From assembly GCA_028281885.1 (NCBI GenBank), contig JANQJA010000019.1, positions 1 through 43,260 on the forward strand: a DNA stretch of 43,260 nt. Reading direction: 5' to 3'. Every line of letters begins with the position of its first letter. Positions within the stretch are counted from its first letter, which is position 1. Position numbers and translations under genes: made by a program. Origin of the DNA: Pseudomonadales bacterium. GTDB lineage: Bacteria; Pseudomonadota; Gammaproteobacteria; Pseudomonadales; Azotimanducaceae. This document shows positions 33,780-43,260 of the stretch, piece by piece. Under the pieces are notes generated by a model. It worked only from the letters and a program-made list of their open reading frames with translations. It made no database searches and was not told the origin of the DNA.

Positions 33780-35912
33780 ATGAACTGCTGGAAAGTGCTG
33801 CTGGCACTGCTCGCGTTGCCTTTGGTAGCAGCGGCGGATGTCAGGATGGAGAGTATCGAGTTCTCACAACTGCCTGGCGACAAGATTGAAATCAAAATGT
33901 CGTTCGATGGTATGCCGCCAACCCCTACCGGATACACGATTGAACAACCTGCCCGGATCGCTTTGGATCTGATGGGTACGACCAGCGGCCTGGCGCAGAA
34001 GGTTCATCCGCTTGGTGGGGGAAATGCCCGAAGCGTGACAGTAGTAGAAGCCGGAGACAGGACGCGAGTGATTGTCTCGATGATCGATCTGACCGGATAC
34101 ACGACGCGGATCGATGGCAACAGCCTTTATGTATTTGTCGGGGAAACCGATACCTCTGGTGTCGTTTCGTCAGAGTCTGCCGGACTGGACGTTGTTGGTG
34201 CCGACGAACAAGTGATGGGTGGCGCCCGCGTTGAGGAGATCGATTTTCGGCGCGGTGAAAACGGCGAGGGCCGCGTCATCGTGCGTCTTTCCGATCCGGG
34301 TCCCGGTGTTGACGTGTCCAGTGAAGGCGGGGATATCCGTGTGCAGTTCTCCAACGTCACGATTCCGCTGGCGTTGCAGCGTCGTCTGGATGTCACCGAT
34401 TTCGCGACGCCTGTGCTGATCGTCGATGCGCTGCCGGAGGGTGACGATACGGTACTGCTGATCGAGCCGACCGGCGATTATGACTATCTCGCTTACCAGG
34501 CGGACGACATCTTCACGCTGGAGGTTAAGCCGCTGACGGCAGCGGAACTGGAAGCATCTCTGGATGATCGGTTCCTGTATCGGGGAGAGAAGCTGTCACT
34601 CAACTTCCAGGACATTGAGATCCGTTCGGTGCTGCAGCTGATTGCCGACTTCACTGACCTGAACCTCGTGGCCAGCGACACGGTTGGTGGTCGGATCACC
34701 TTGCGTTTGAAAAACGTTCCCTGGGATCAGGCACTCGACATCATCATGAAGACCAAGGGGCTCGATAAACGTCAGGTGGGCAATGTACTGATGGTGGCGC
34801 CTGCCGCGGAGCTGGCGGCCCGGGAGAAGCTGGAACTGGAAAGCCGGCAGCAGGTGTCAGAACTGGCACCCCTGCGAACGGAATTCATTGAGGTCCGTTA
34901 TGCCAAGGCATCCGACCTGCTGACGCTGTTCCAGAGCGCTGGCGGTGGGGGTCAGGGCGAAGCTGGCGGCGGTGGCGGTGGCGGCGGGGGCGGTAATCTG
35001 CTGTCCCAGCGCGGCAGCGTTATCGTCGATGAGCGAACGAATTCGATTATCATCACTGACACCGTGGACAAGATTAATGAGTTCCGCGGGCTGCTTGAGA
35101 AACTCGACGTGCCGGTCAGGCAGGTCATGATCGAAGCCAGGATCGTCGAGATCAACACCAACGCGCAACAGGATCTGGGCATTCGCTGGGGCATGGCCGG
35201 GCGAGGCATCTACGATGGCGGCAATCTTGCCACCCAGGTGGGCCCCAATCTCGCCAGCCTGCAGGCCATCCGCCAGAGCCAGATCGATGGTACATCTCTG
35301 CAGGATGCCAACCCGGTGAGTGGCGATGGCGGCCTGACAGTTGACTTCGGCGGCGGCGGTACATCCAGCTTTGCTATTGGATTTCTCGATGACAATTTCC
35401 TGCTGGATCTGGAGTTGACCGCGCTGGAAACAGAGGGCAAGTCCGAAGTCATCTCGCGACCACGTGTGATTACAGCAGACAAACAGCCGGCACACATTGA
35501 GCAGGGCGCGCAGGTACCCTTTGAGCAGGCAACGTCCTCAGGTGCAACCGCGGTGACGTTTGCATCGGCAACCCTTGCGCTTGATGTAACGCCACAGATC
35601 ACACCTGATGATCGTGTATTGCTGGAGCTGTCGGTCACCAATGACAGTATTGGCGGTGCCGCTTCCAACGGTCAGCCGATCATCAACACGAACCGGGTGG
35701 AAACCAACGTGCTGGTCAGCAACGGCGAAACCCTGGTGCTGGGAGGCATATTCCAGGTCAACAGCTCCAACACGCGTTCGCGAACGCCGTTCTTGGGGGA
35801 CCTGCCGATGGTCGGCAACCTGTTCAGGCGTAATTCCGAGAACAACACCAAGAGTGAGATTCTCATCTTTATTACGCCTCGGCTGATTCGTGACTCCGTG
35901 ACGGGTCGTTGA
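33780..35912 (+). CDS. pilQ: Type IV pilus outer-membrane secretin PilQ
   Basis: 710 residues. Signal peptide (WKVLLALLALPLVAAA). Two AMIN domains (about 20-100 and 155-235) bind peptidoglycan. A secretin/TonB short domain (LSLNFQDIEIRSVLQLIADFTDLNLV) and an N1-type domain follow. The secretin core reads VEINTNAQQDLGIRWG, RPRVITADKQPAHIEQGAQVPF, VSNGETLVLGGIF and PFLGDLPMVGNLFRR. A very Gly-rich stretch (about residues 387-406) lies between the N1-type domain and the core. ATG 33780 has GGAGG upstream and starts the signal peptide; an in-frame ATG at 33726 would add 18 residues. Forms the pilus exit pore. Confidence 0.97.
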   Translation: MNCWKVLLALLALPLVAAADVRMESIEFSQLPGDKIEIKMSFDGMPPTPTGYTIEQPARIALDLMGTTSGLAQKVHPLGGGNARSVTVVEAGDRTRVIVSMIDLTGYTTRIDGNSLYVFVGETDTSGVVSSESAGLDVVGADEQVMGGARVEEIDFRRGENGEGRVIVRLSDPGPGVDVSSEGGDIRVQFSNVTIPLALQRRLDVTDFATPVLIVDALPEGDDTVLLIEPTGDYDYLAYQADDIFTLEVKPLTAAELEASLDDRFLYRGEKLSLNFQDIEIRSVLQLIADFTDLNLVASDTVGGRITLRLKNVPWDQALDIIMKTKGLDKRQVGNVLMVAPAAELAAREKLELESRQQVSELAPLRTEFIEVRYAKASDLLTLFQSAGGGGQGEAGGGGGGGGGGNLLSQRGSVIVDERTNSIIITDTVDKINEFRGLLEKLDVPVRQVMIEARIVEINTNAQQDLGIRWGMAGRGIYDGGNLATQVGPNLASLQAIRQSQIDGTSLQDANPVSGDGGLTVDFGGGGTSSFAIGFLDDNFLLDLELTALETEGKSEVISRPRVITADKQPAHIEQGAQVPFEQATSSGATAVTFASATLALDVTPQITPDDRVLLELSVTNDSIGGAASNGQPIINTNRVETNVLVSNGETLVLGGIFQVNSSNTRSRTPFLGDLPMVGNLFRRNSENNTKSEILIFITPRLIRDSVTGR

Positions 35913-35996
35913 TTTTCTCTGCCTAGCCCGCGCTTGCTGGCGCGGGTAGCAGCCGGCACGGAAATGAGTTTGATGGTTACCTTGGGCCAGCCGGTC

Positions 35997-36533
35997 ATGG
36001 TCAAGAAGTCCTCCAATATTTTTCTCGTAGGCCCGATGGGGGTCGGCAAGACGACCGTGGGTCGGCTGCTGGCGAGGGAACTGGGGCTCGAGTTTATCGA
36101 TAGCGATCATGAGATTGAGGAAAAGGCCGGGGCCGACATCTCCTGGATATTTGACGTGGAGGGCGAAGCGGGATTCCGGGAGCGGGAGCACCAGGTGCTC
36201 GATGAACTGACCCGCCAGGAGAATGTGCTGATTTCGACCGGCGGTGGTGCGGTGCTGAGAGAGGAGAATCGCCGGATGCTCACAGCCAGGGGCATTGTGG
36301 TACACCTGGATACATCGATTGAATTGCAGCTGAAACGGACCGAAAAGGACAGGAAACGACCGCTGCTGCAGCAGGGAAATCGGGTCGAGATTCTTGAGCG
36401 GCTCCGGGCAGAACGGCAACCGCTCTACGAAGCAGTGGCCGATATTGACGTATTCGTTGGTGAGGGCAGTAGCAAGCGACTGGTCAACGGCATCGTCAAG
36501 AAGCTGCAGACTGTTGGCTTTGAGAAAGTTTAG
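35997..36533 (+). CDS. aroK: Shikimate kinase
   Basis: About 178 residues from ATG 35997. Phosphorylates shikimate in the chorismate pathway. P-loop GPMGVGKTT, shikimate-binding FIDSDHEIEEKAGADISWIFDVEGEAGFRERE, STGGGAVLREENRR, and the lid region KRPLLQQGNRVEILERLRAERQPLYEAVADI. The N-terminus (KKSSNIFLVGPMG) matches E. coli AroK. Earlier in-frame starts (ATG 35964, ATG 35973) cannot be excluded, and ACGGAA precedes 35964. It follows pilQ, as is usual, but aroB does not follow. Confidence 0.95.
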   Translation: MVKKSSNIFLVGPMGVGKTTVGRLLARELGLEFIDSDHEIEEKAGADISWIFDVEGEAGFREREHQVLDELTRQENVLISTGGGAVLREENRRMLTARGIVVHLDTSIELQLKRTEKDRKRPLLQQGNRVEILERLRAERQPLYEAVADIDVFVGEGSSKRLVNGIVKKLQTVGFEKV

Positions 36534-36671
36534 CCTGGGGTGTTGAGCAGCCCATCGGGGACGTTCGTCGGCTGCCGGGAGCGAATTGAAAGGGGATCGT
36601 TCAAAATGTCTGTCTTTCTTCAGGTGTCGTCGCAAGTAGTGCTGATAAAGATATGATTTTAATTGATATTT

Positions 36672-36697
36672 CCGGGAACATCTTTTAATGTTGCCGG
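36672..36697 (+). other. Inverted repeat before the large lipoprotein gene
   Basis: CCGG-G-AACAT (36672-36681) and ATGTT-G-CCGG (36688-36697) pair over nine positions with one G-G mismatch and a six-base loop. It lies in the 207-base gap between aroK and the lipoprotein gene, about 44 bases before the start codon. It could be a regulator site or leader hairpin. A TATGAT at about 36650 might be the -10. Nothing else in the gap looks like a gene. Confidence 0.4.
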
Positions 36698-36740
36698 GAG
36701 AAGAGCCGCGGCGACCGCCGATCGTGTCGAGGAGAAAATA

Positions 36741-39539
36741 ATGAAACGAGGGTCACTCCTAAACGCTGTCGTCATCCTGTTAACCGGACTTCTGCTGGCT
36801 GCCTGTGGCGGTGGTGGGGGAGAAACCGGTGGGTTCGGTGGCGGCGGCGGTACCGGAGGCGCAGAGCCGCCTGCCCCAACGATTTCGCTGCAATTGATTA
36901 GGGTGGTCGGCGGTGAAGAAGTCGAGGTTGACCGGGTCGACCCCAGTAACCCCGCGATCGCTGTCGCGACGCTGACCAATACCACGGGCAATGCGGTGGT
37001 CGAGTTCAATGTGTCTATCGGTCAGCTCGATCCGAGTTCCGGTTCGGTACTGTCTCGCGACGGTGAAGCGAGAATCACGGTTGAGGCGGGTACCGTGGGT
37101 GGAGCCGGAGAGATCAGCGCTTCTGCCTCAATTGGTGGCTCGACGATAAACAGTAACTCGGTACCCTTCGAGGTGCTGGAATTCGAAGAGGTTGTAGAAG
37201 ATCTGCGTGTAGGCATCTGCACCGGCGGATCGAGTGAACTCGACTGTACGTCACCTGGCACCACGTTCGTTGAGGGACAGATCAGTATCGACCTGACTGA
37301 CAGCGAACTACCTGAAGGCATTCCGCCACAGGGGAGCGCACCCATTGGTGTGGTGGTAGTCGATGTCTCCACGACGCCGCCGACGCCGGCTTTGGGTGTC
37401 GATGTCAGTTTCAGCTCACGTTGTACCAACCTGGATCAATCCTCGATCGGTGCGAGCCAGTCGAGCGCCAGCGGTGTTGTCAATGCGGTTTATCAGGCCG
37501 AAGGGTGCGAGGGCAATGACAACATCACGGCAACCATTCCCAGTACCACGGCTACGGCCAGCGGTACAATTTTTGTGTTCGCGCCGGGGGCAACCGATAT
37601 CGTGTTTGATTCCGTTCAGAACACTGCCGGAGAGACGATCGATACGATCTTTGTGCGCGAGTCGGGCGGCGAAAGTACGGCGCGGGTGATTTTCAGGGTG
37701 CTGGACAGCTTCGGCGATCCCAAGGCGGATGTGGATGTTCGTTTTGAGCTGACGACGACCATAGGCGACCTGGCGCTTGAAAACGATGAGCGCAAGAGTG
37801 ATGAGAACGGCGAGGTCGTTGCCTTTGTCAACGCGGGCTTCTTCCCGACCACGGTGCAGGTTCAGGCATCGATCGACGTTGACCAGAACAACGACGGTGT
37901 GCCCGACGGCACCAAGACCACGGCGTCCGAGTCATTGTCTGTCAACACCGGCGTTGCCGACCAGGACAGTATGTCCATCTCGGCCAGCACCCTGAACGTT
38001 GAGGGTGAGGATATCGATGGTGTGACCACAGAGATCACGATACGTCTGGCGGACCTGGCCAATAACCCGGTCCGCGACGGAACGACCGTCCAGTTCCGCA
38101 CCGAGTATGGTCGGGTTACGTCATCCTGCAATACACTGGACGGCACCTGTTCTGTGACCTGGAATTCCCAGTTGCCACGCCGTCCGCTCGACCCCAACGT
38201 AGTGGTCCCGCTCTTGAGTGACGCGGACGTGTGTCCGTCCGACCTGATATACGAGGAAGAGGTCGGCATATCGGGCACGGATGGCGATACAGGTTATCGG
38301 CTATTCTCCGTTGGGCGGGTAGAAACCCTGGCCGATGTTGCGCTGGTGGTCGGTGTCGACTACACCGTTGATGAGGACGGCAGCGGGATTACCTGCGACG
38401 TGGCTTCCGTCACCTGTGCCGACGGCGAGACGGTGAAGATCTCATATTATCGTGAATGGCTGGATGAGGATGTCCCGGACGGTGACACCGATCACACGAT
38501 ATCGGTGCCGGGAATTGCCACTGCGCCATTCACGGGCCGTACCTTTGTTCCGTGCCGTGCTGCTTTCAGGGAGGCAACGGAAGAGGCGCCTGCTTATCAC
38601 AGTGGTCTGGGCCAGGTTTACGGCGGCCGCTCGGCGGTACTGGCGTTTGCGCAGGGAGAGGAGAGCTTCACGGATTCCAACAGTAACGGACTGTACGATG
38701 AAGGGGAGGCTTTCATCGATCTGCCGGAAGCGTTTCTGGACGTCAACGAGGATGACGTCTACGGTAATGGCAACCCGGCGGTGGATGACTCCAGCGACAA
38801 TGATCCGGAGAATTGGTTGTGCTACGGGCCCGCAGCGCCACTGTCGCCCAACAACCCGCCACTGAACCGCTGTTTCCAGGAAGGGGGCGGCGAGGACATT
38901 CTCGTTGACTTCAACCAGGACGGCATGTTCAACGCCGGTAACGGTATCTACAATGGTTCGCTCTGTCCCAAGGAACTGGAAGACGGATCCCCACCGACTT
39001 TCTGTACCCGCGATCGGGTCAATATCCGACGTACTATCACGATCCTGAGCGCCGGTTCCGCGGCGGCCATCGGCATACGCGATTCCAGCACCGGCGAGTA
39101 CATCTCTGCAGTGGATATCAGTGCTGCAGGTCCAGGCGCCGGACAATTCAGGGCGTCTCAGGACGTGATTGCGAACAACGGGTCCACGATCCTGGCTGGG
39201 ACACCGTTCACGGTGGGTTTCGGTGATGGTCAGGCGCCGCCAACCATTGGGGAGTTTGCCTCACTGACTTCGGGCTCCGGTGGCGTGGTGGTCGATGTCG
39301 CGGACTTCTTTAATGGATTTATGCCGGCGGGGACGTCGATCAGCGTTGACCCCGACGCCTGTGATATCTCAGGTCAGACTTCGCTGACGGTCGGCTCAAC
39401 CAACGGCCTTGGCTTCTCATCGATTGGCTTTTTTCTCCAGGCTGCAGAAAGTCCTCCGACGGACTCGGGAACGGCGATAGTGACGGTTCAACCGCCCAAT
39501 TCCGCTGCAAGTCAGGCGGCGTTATCCTGTAGTTACTAA
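36741..39539 (+). CDS. Large surface-type lipoprotein with Ig-like and calcium-binding-like repeats
   Basis: 932 residues. ATG 36741 has GAGGAG upstream and begins a lipoprotein signal with lipobox LLLAAC at about residue 22. A Gly-rich spacer follows (GGGGGETGGFGGGGGTGG). The rest is mostly beta. Segments resemble bacterial Ig-like (Big_1/invasin) domains, for example around 300-375 (STARVIFRVLDSFGDPKADVDVRFE, SDENGEVVAFVNAGFFPTTVQVQA) and 410-480. Asp/Asn loops such as DVDQNNDGVPDG (about 378-390), DSNSNGLYDEGE (about 645-656) and DFNQDGMFNAGNG (about 722-734) resemble calcium-binding repeats. Several cysteine pairs suggest disulfides. Function unknown; adhesion or a surface layer role is inference. 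It sits where aroB and damX normally follow aroK. Confidence 0.82.
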   Translation: MKRGSLLNAVVILLTGLLLAACGGGGGETGGFGGGGGTGGAEPPAPTISLQLIRVVGGEEVEVDRVDPSNPAIAVATLTNTTGNAVVEFNVSIGQLDPSSGSVLSRDGEARITVEAGTVGGAGEISASASIGGSTINSNSVPFEVLEFEEVVEDLRVGICTGGSSELDCTSPGTTFVEGQISIDLTDSELPEGIPPQGSAPIGVVVVDVSTTPPTPALGVDVSFSSRCTNLDQSSIGASQSSASGVVNAVYQAEGCEGNDNITATIPSTTATASGTIFVFAPGATDIVFDSVQNTAGETIDTIFVRESGGESTARVIFRVLDSFGDPKADVDVRFELTTTIGDLALENDERKSDENGEVVAFVNAGFFPTTVQVQASIDVDQNNDGVPDGTKTTASESLSVNTGVADQDSMSISASTLNVEGEDIDGVTTEITIRLADLANNPVRDGTTVQFRTEYGRVTSSCNTLDGTCSVTWNSQLPRRPLDPNVVVPLLSDADVCPSDLIYEEEVGISGTDGDTGYRLFSVGRVETLADVALVVGVDYTVDEDGSGITCDVASVTCADGETVKISYYREWLDEDVPDGDTDHTISVPGIATAPFTGRTFVPCRAAFREATEEAPAYHSGLGQVYGGRSAVLAFAQGEESFTDSNSNGLYDEGEAFIDLPEAFLDVNEDDVYGNGNPAVDDSSDNDPENWLCYGPAAPLSPNNPPLNRCFQEGGGEDILVDFNQDGMFNAGNGIYNGSLCPKELEDGSPPTFCTRDRVNIRRTITILSAGSAAAIGIRDSSTGEYISAVDISAAGPGAGQFRASQDVIANNGSTILAGTPFTVGFGDGQAPPTIGEFASLTSGSGGVVVDVADFFNGFMPAGTSISVDPDACDISGQTSLTVGSTNGLGFSSIGFFLQAAESPPTDSGTAIVTVQPPNSAASQAALSCSY

Positions 39540-39615
39540 ACCTGTTGTAACGGAGATCTGCGGTTCGGGCATCGCGCCCCCGTTTCTCGAGATTCAGAAC
39601 GTCACGAAATGGGGA

Positions 39616-41073
<1,458 letters not shown>

Positions 41074-41094
41074 AGTCGTCTCTTACTGCTTGAA

Positions 41095-43260
41095 TCAGGC
41101 GATCGCGCTGACTTTTTCTTCTTCTGCCATTTGCTCAAGCACACGCTTGTAGTCGATTGGCATGACTTTAACGAACCTGGCGAGTTCCTTGTCCCAGTTG
41201 GCGAGAATCTCGGCGGCGACGGTTGAACCGGTGTACTGACCGTGTTTCTCGATCATGGTCTTCAGTTCATCGATGTCAGTGGCATCGATCAGTTTTTCCA
41301 GTTCGAAAGTCTCGGTATTGCACTGGCGCGTAAAGGTACCGTTCCTGTCCCAGACATAGGCAACACCGCCGCTCATACCTGCGCCGAAGTTTCGACCGAC
41401 TTCGCCGAGGATCACGGCACGCCCGCCGGTCATGTACTCGCAGCCATGATCGCCGATACCTTCAACGACGGCGTGAGCGCCGCTATTGCGAACACAGAAG
41501 CGTTCGGCGGCAATGCCGCGGAAGTAGGCTTCACCGCTGATGGCGCCATACAGCACCACGTTACCGATGAGGATATTGTCTTCCGGTCTGAACGAGGAGT
41601 TCCTGGGTGGGCGGACGACGATCTTGCCGCCGGATAACCCCTTGCCAACATAATCGTTGGCATCGCCTTCCACGGCAATGGTGATGCCCTTGGCGAGCCA
41701 TGCGCCCAGGCTCTGGCCGGCACTGCCGGTCAGCTTGATGTTGATGGTGTCCTCAGGCAGCAGTTCGCCGTTGGTTGCTTTTGCGACCTCGTGGGACAGC
41801 ATGGTGCCGACCACCCGATTGATGTTGAGAACGGGCAGGTCGATGTTGACCACGCTGCCATCTTTCAGCGCGGGCCGGGCCTGGCGAATGATCTCCTGGT
41901 CCAGCGCGTTTTCGAGGCCATGGTCCTGATCGATGGTGCGGTAGACCTCGGTACCATCGTAAACGATCTCGGCAGGCTGCAGGATCATGGACAGGTCCAG
42001 TCCTGCGCTCTTCCAGTGTCTGAGTGCCTCGTTCATTTCCAGCGCGTCGGTGCGCCCGACCATGTCATTGAGCGTCCGGAAGCCGAGCGATGCCATGATC
42101 TGGCGCAGCTCTTCGGCAACCATGAAGAAATAATTCACCACGTGCTCGGGCTTGCCTTTGAACTTCCTGCGGAGTTCCTCATCCTGCGTCGCAATACCGA
42201 CCGGACAGGTATTGAGATGGCACTTGCGCATCATGATGCAGCCAAGCGAAATCAGTGGCGCGGTGGCGAAGCCAAATTCTTCAGCACCGAGCAGCGTTGC
42301 GATCGCGACATCCCGGCCGGTCTTGAGCTGTCCGTCGGTCTGCAGATAAACCCGTGAGCGCAGGTTGTTCATCACCAGGGTCTGGTGCGTTTCGGCGAGG
42401 CCGAGTTCCCACGGCAGGCCGGCATGCTTGATGGACGTGAGCGGCGACGCACCGGTGCCGCCATCATGACCGGCGATGACCAGGTGATCGGTTTTTGCCT
42501 TGGTCACGCCTGCTGCGATCGTGCCGACACCGATTTCCGCGCCCAGCTTGACGCTGACGCGAGACGATGGGTTCGCGTTCTTCAGGTCGTGGATGAGCTG
42601 CGCGATATCCTCAATCGAATAGATATCGTGGTGTGGCGGTGGGCTGATCAGGCCAACGCCAGGCGTGGAATGCCTGATCTTGGCAATGTACTTGTCGACC
42701 TTGCCGCCAGGCAGTTCCCCGCCTTCGCCGGGCTTCGCGCCCTGGACGATCTTGATCTGCAATTCGTCAGCATTGGTCAGGTAGTTGATGGTCACACCAA
42801 AACGCCCTGACGCCACCTGCTTGATGGCGGATCGTTTGGAGTCCCCATTGGGGAGCGGATTCCAGCGTACGGGGTCCTCACCGCCTTCGCCGGTATTGGA
42901 CTTGCCGCCGATGCGGTTCATGGCCACGGCAAGGGTCTCATGACTCTCCGTCGAAATGGAGCCCAGGCTCATGGCCCCGGTGCAGAATCGTTTAACAATC
43001 TCGGACGCAGGTTCAACTTCCTCGAGTCGAATCGCACCTCCGTTGATGCCCGGTTTGAACTTGAGCAGACCACGGAAGGTGCATCGGCGGGTCGTTTCCT
43101 CGTTGGTATGACGAGCAAACTCCCAGTAGGCGTCGGCGCTGTTGGTTCGTGCAGCTACCTGCAGATTGGCGATGGCAGTCGGATCCCACATATGGGTGTC
43201 GCCATTCCGACGCCAATGGAAGTCGCCGGGATTGGGCAGTACCGGGATCAGGTTCTGGGA
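41095..43260 (-). CDS. gltB: Glutamate synthase large subunit, C-terminal half (truncated by window edge)
   Basis: The frame is open from the stop at 41095 to the right edge. About 721 of roughly 1500 residues are visible, so the N-terminal glutaminase domain and the start are outside. The first visible residues ([17 protein letters not shown]) belong to the region before the FMN domain. Seen are the FMN/2-oxoglutarate synthase domain ([50 protein letters not shown]), the 3Fe-4S cysteines [15 protein letters not shown], and the C-terminal GXGXG beta-helix domain ([36 protein letters not shown]). Converts glutamine plus 2-oxoglutarate to two glutamates. Confidence 0.97.
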   Translation of the reverse strand, partial: SQNLIPVLPNPGDFHWRRNGDTHMWDPTAIANLQVAARTNSADAYWEFARHTNEETTRRCTFRGLLKFKPGINGGAIRLEEVEPASEIVKRFCTGAMSLGSISTESHETLAVAMNRIGGKSNTGEGGEDPVRWNPLPNGDSKRSAIKQVASGRFGVTINYLTNADELQIKIVQGAKPGEGGELPGGKVDKYIAKIRHSTPGVGLISPPPHHDIYSIEDIAQLIHDLKNANPSSRVSVKLGAEIGVGTIAAGVTKAKTDHLVIAGHDGGTGASPLTSIKHAGLPWELGLAETHQTLVMNNLRSRVYLQTDGQLKTGRDVAIATLLGAEEFGFATAPLISLGCIMMRKCHLNTCPVGIATQDEELRRKFKGKPEHVVNYFFMVAEELRQIMASLGFRTLNDMVGRTDALEMNEALRHWKSAGLDLSMILQPAEIVYDGTEVYRTIDQDHGLENALDQEIIRQARPALKDGSVVNIDLPVLNINRVVGTMLSHEVAKATNGELLPEDTINIKLTGSAGQSLGAWLAKGITIAVEGDANDYVGKGLSGGKIVVRPPRNSSFRPEDNILIGNVVLYGAISGEAYFRGIAAERFCVRNSGAHAVVEGIGDHGCEYMTGGRAVILGEVGRNFGAGMSGGVAYVWDRNGTFTRQCNTETFELEKLIDATDIDELKTMIEKHGQYTGSTVAAEILANWDKELARFVKVMPIDYKRVLEQMAEEEKVSAIA

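Noticed and set aside
34941..34996. Gly-codon repeat as a mobile or CRISPR-like repeat
   Set aside because: It is in frame within pilQ, encodes a Gly-rich loop and has no spacer structure.
35538..36635. A 365-codon open frame antisense to the pilQ end and aroK
   Set aside because: It overlaps two well-supported genes on the other strand and has no signature.

Overview
The window is a chromosomal segment of a Gram-negative bacterium, most likely a gammaproteobacterium. Several neighbourhoods are typical of that class: ubiE-ubiB-hisI-hisE-tatABC, priA facing rpmE, hslVU followed by a DUF971 gene, ponA divergent from pilMNOPQ-aroK, and glnA with ntrBC. HisI and HisE are separate genes, as in Pseudomonas-like lineages rather than enterics. 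A large TonB-dependent receptor of a type common in environmental and marine bacteria is also present. I cannot name genus or family. I saw no rRNA, tRNA, CRISPR array or insertion sequence, and no evidence of a phage.

Layout. Positions 1-5.4 kb hold a chaperone-usher fimbrial locus. The tail of one pilin-like gene and a two-domain pilin/adhesin-like gene lie on the plus strand. They face a minus-strand operon of a small secreted protein, a pilin-like protein, a PapD-type chaperone and an usher. Positions 5.4-10.4 kb are a nitrogen-control block on the minus strand: glnA, a DUF4124 gene, ntrB and ntrC. It has a near-consensus sigma-54 promoter upstream of glnA and NtrC-like sites upstream of glnA and ntrB. 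Positions 10.5-13.8 kb carry typA, a proline-iminopeptidase-like gene and dtd on the plus strand. They converge on ubiE-ubiB-hisI-hisE-tatA-tatB-tatC (minus, 18.3-13.8 kb).

Positions 18.3-21.3 kb contain an AT-rich intergenic region with alternating inverted repeats and a TonB-dependent receptor. Positions 21.3-27.9 kb are a minus-strand gene train: priA, an ftsN-like SPOR gene, hslV, hslU, DUF971, a secreted START-domain protein and a polysaccharide-deacetylase-family enzyme. rpmE (plus) is divergent from priA and shares a bidirectional terminator with ponA. From 30.9 to 36.5 kb pilM-N-O-P-Q and aroK form the type IV pilus alignment/secretin operon. Next comes a 932-residue lipoprotein with Ig-like and calcium-binding-like repeats. 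The window ends with gltD and the C-terminal half of gltB on the minus strand.

How the parts fit. GlnA, NtrB/NtrC and GltB/GltD form the ammonium-assimilation route and its control. PonA, FtsN-like protein and PilMNOPQ belong to the cell envelope and surface motility. TatABC, UbiE/UbiB and HisI/HisE are a conserved housekeeping cluster. The least ordinary items are: a proline iminopeptidase homologue whose nucleophile serine codon reads glycine; a START protein plus deacetylase at the end of the hslVU train; a chaperone-usher locus whose structural proteins share one unusual domain; and a large lipoprotein where aroB and damX are usually found. Nothing here is clearly a wholly new system. These four are the best candidates for follow-up.
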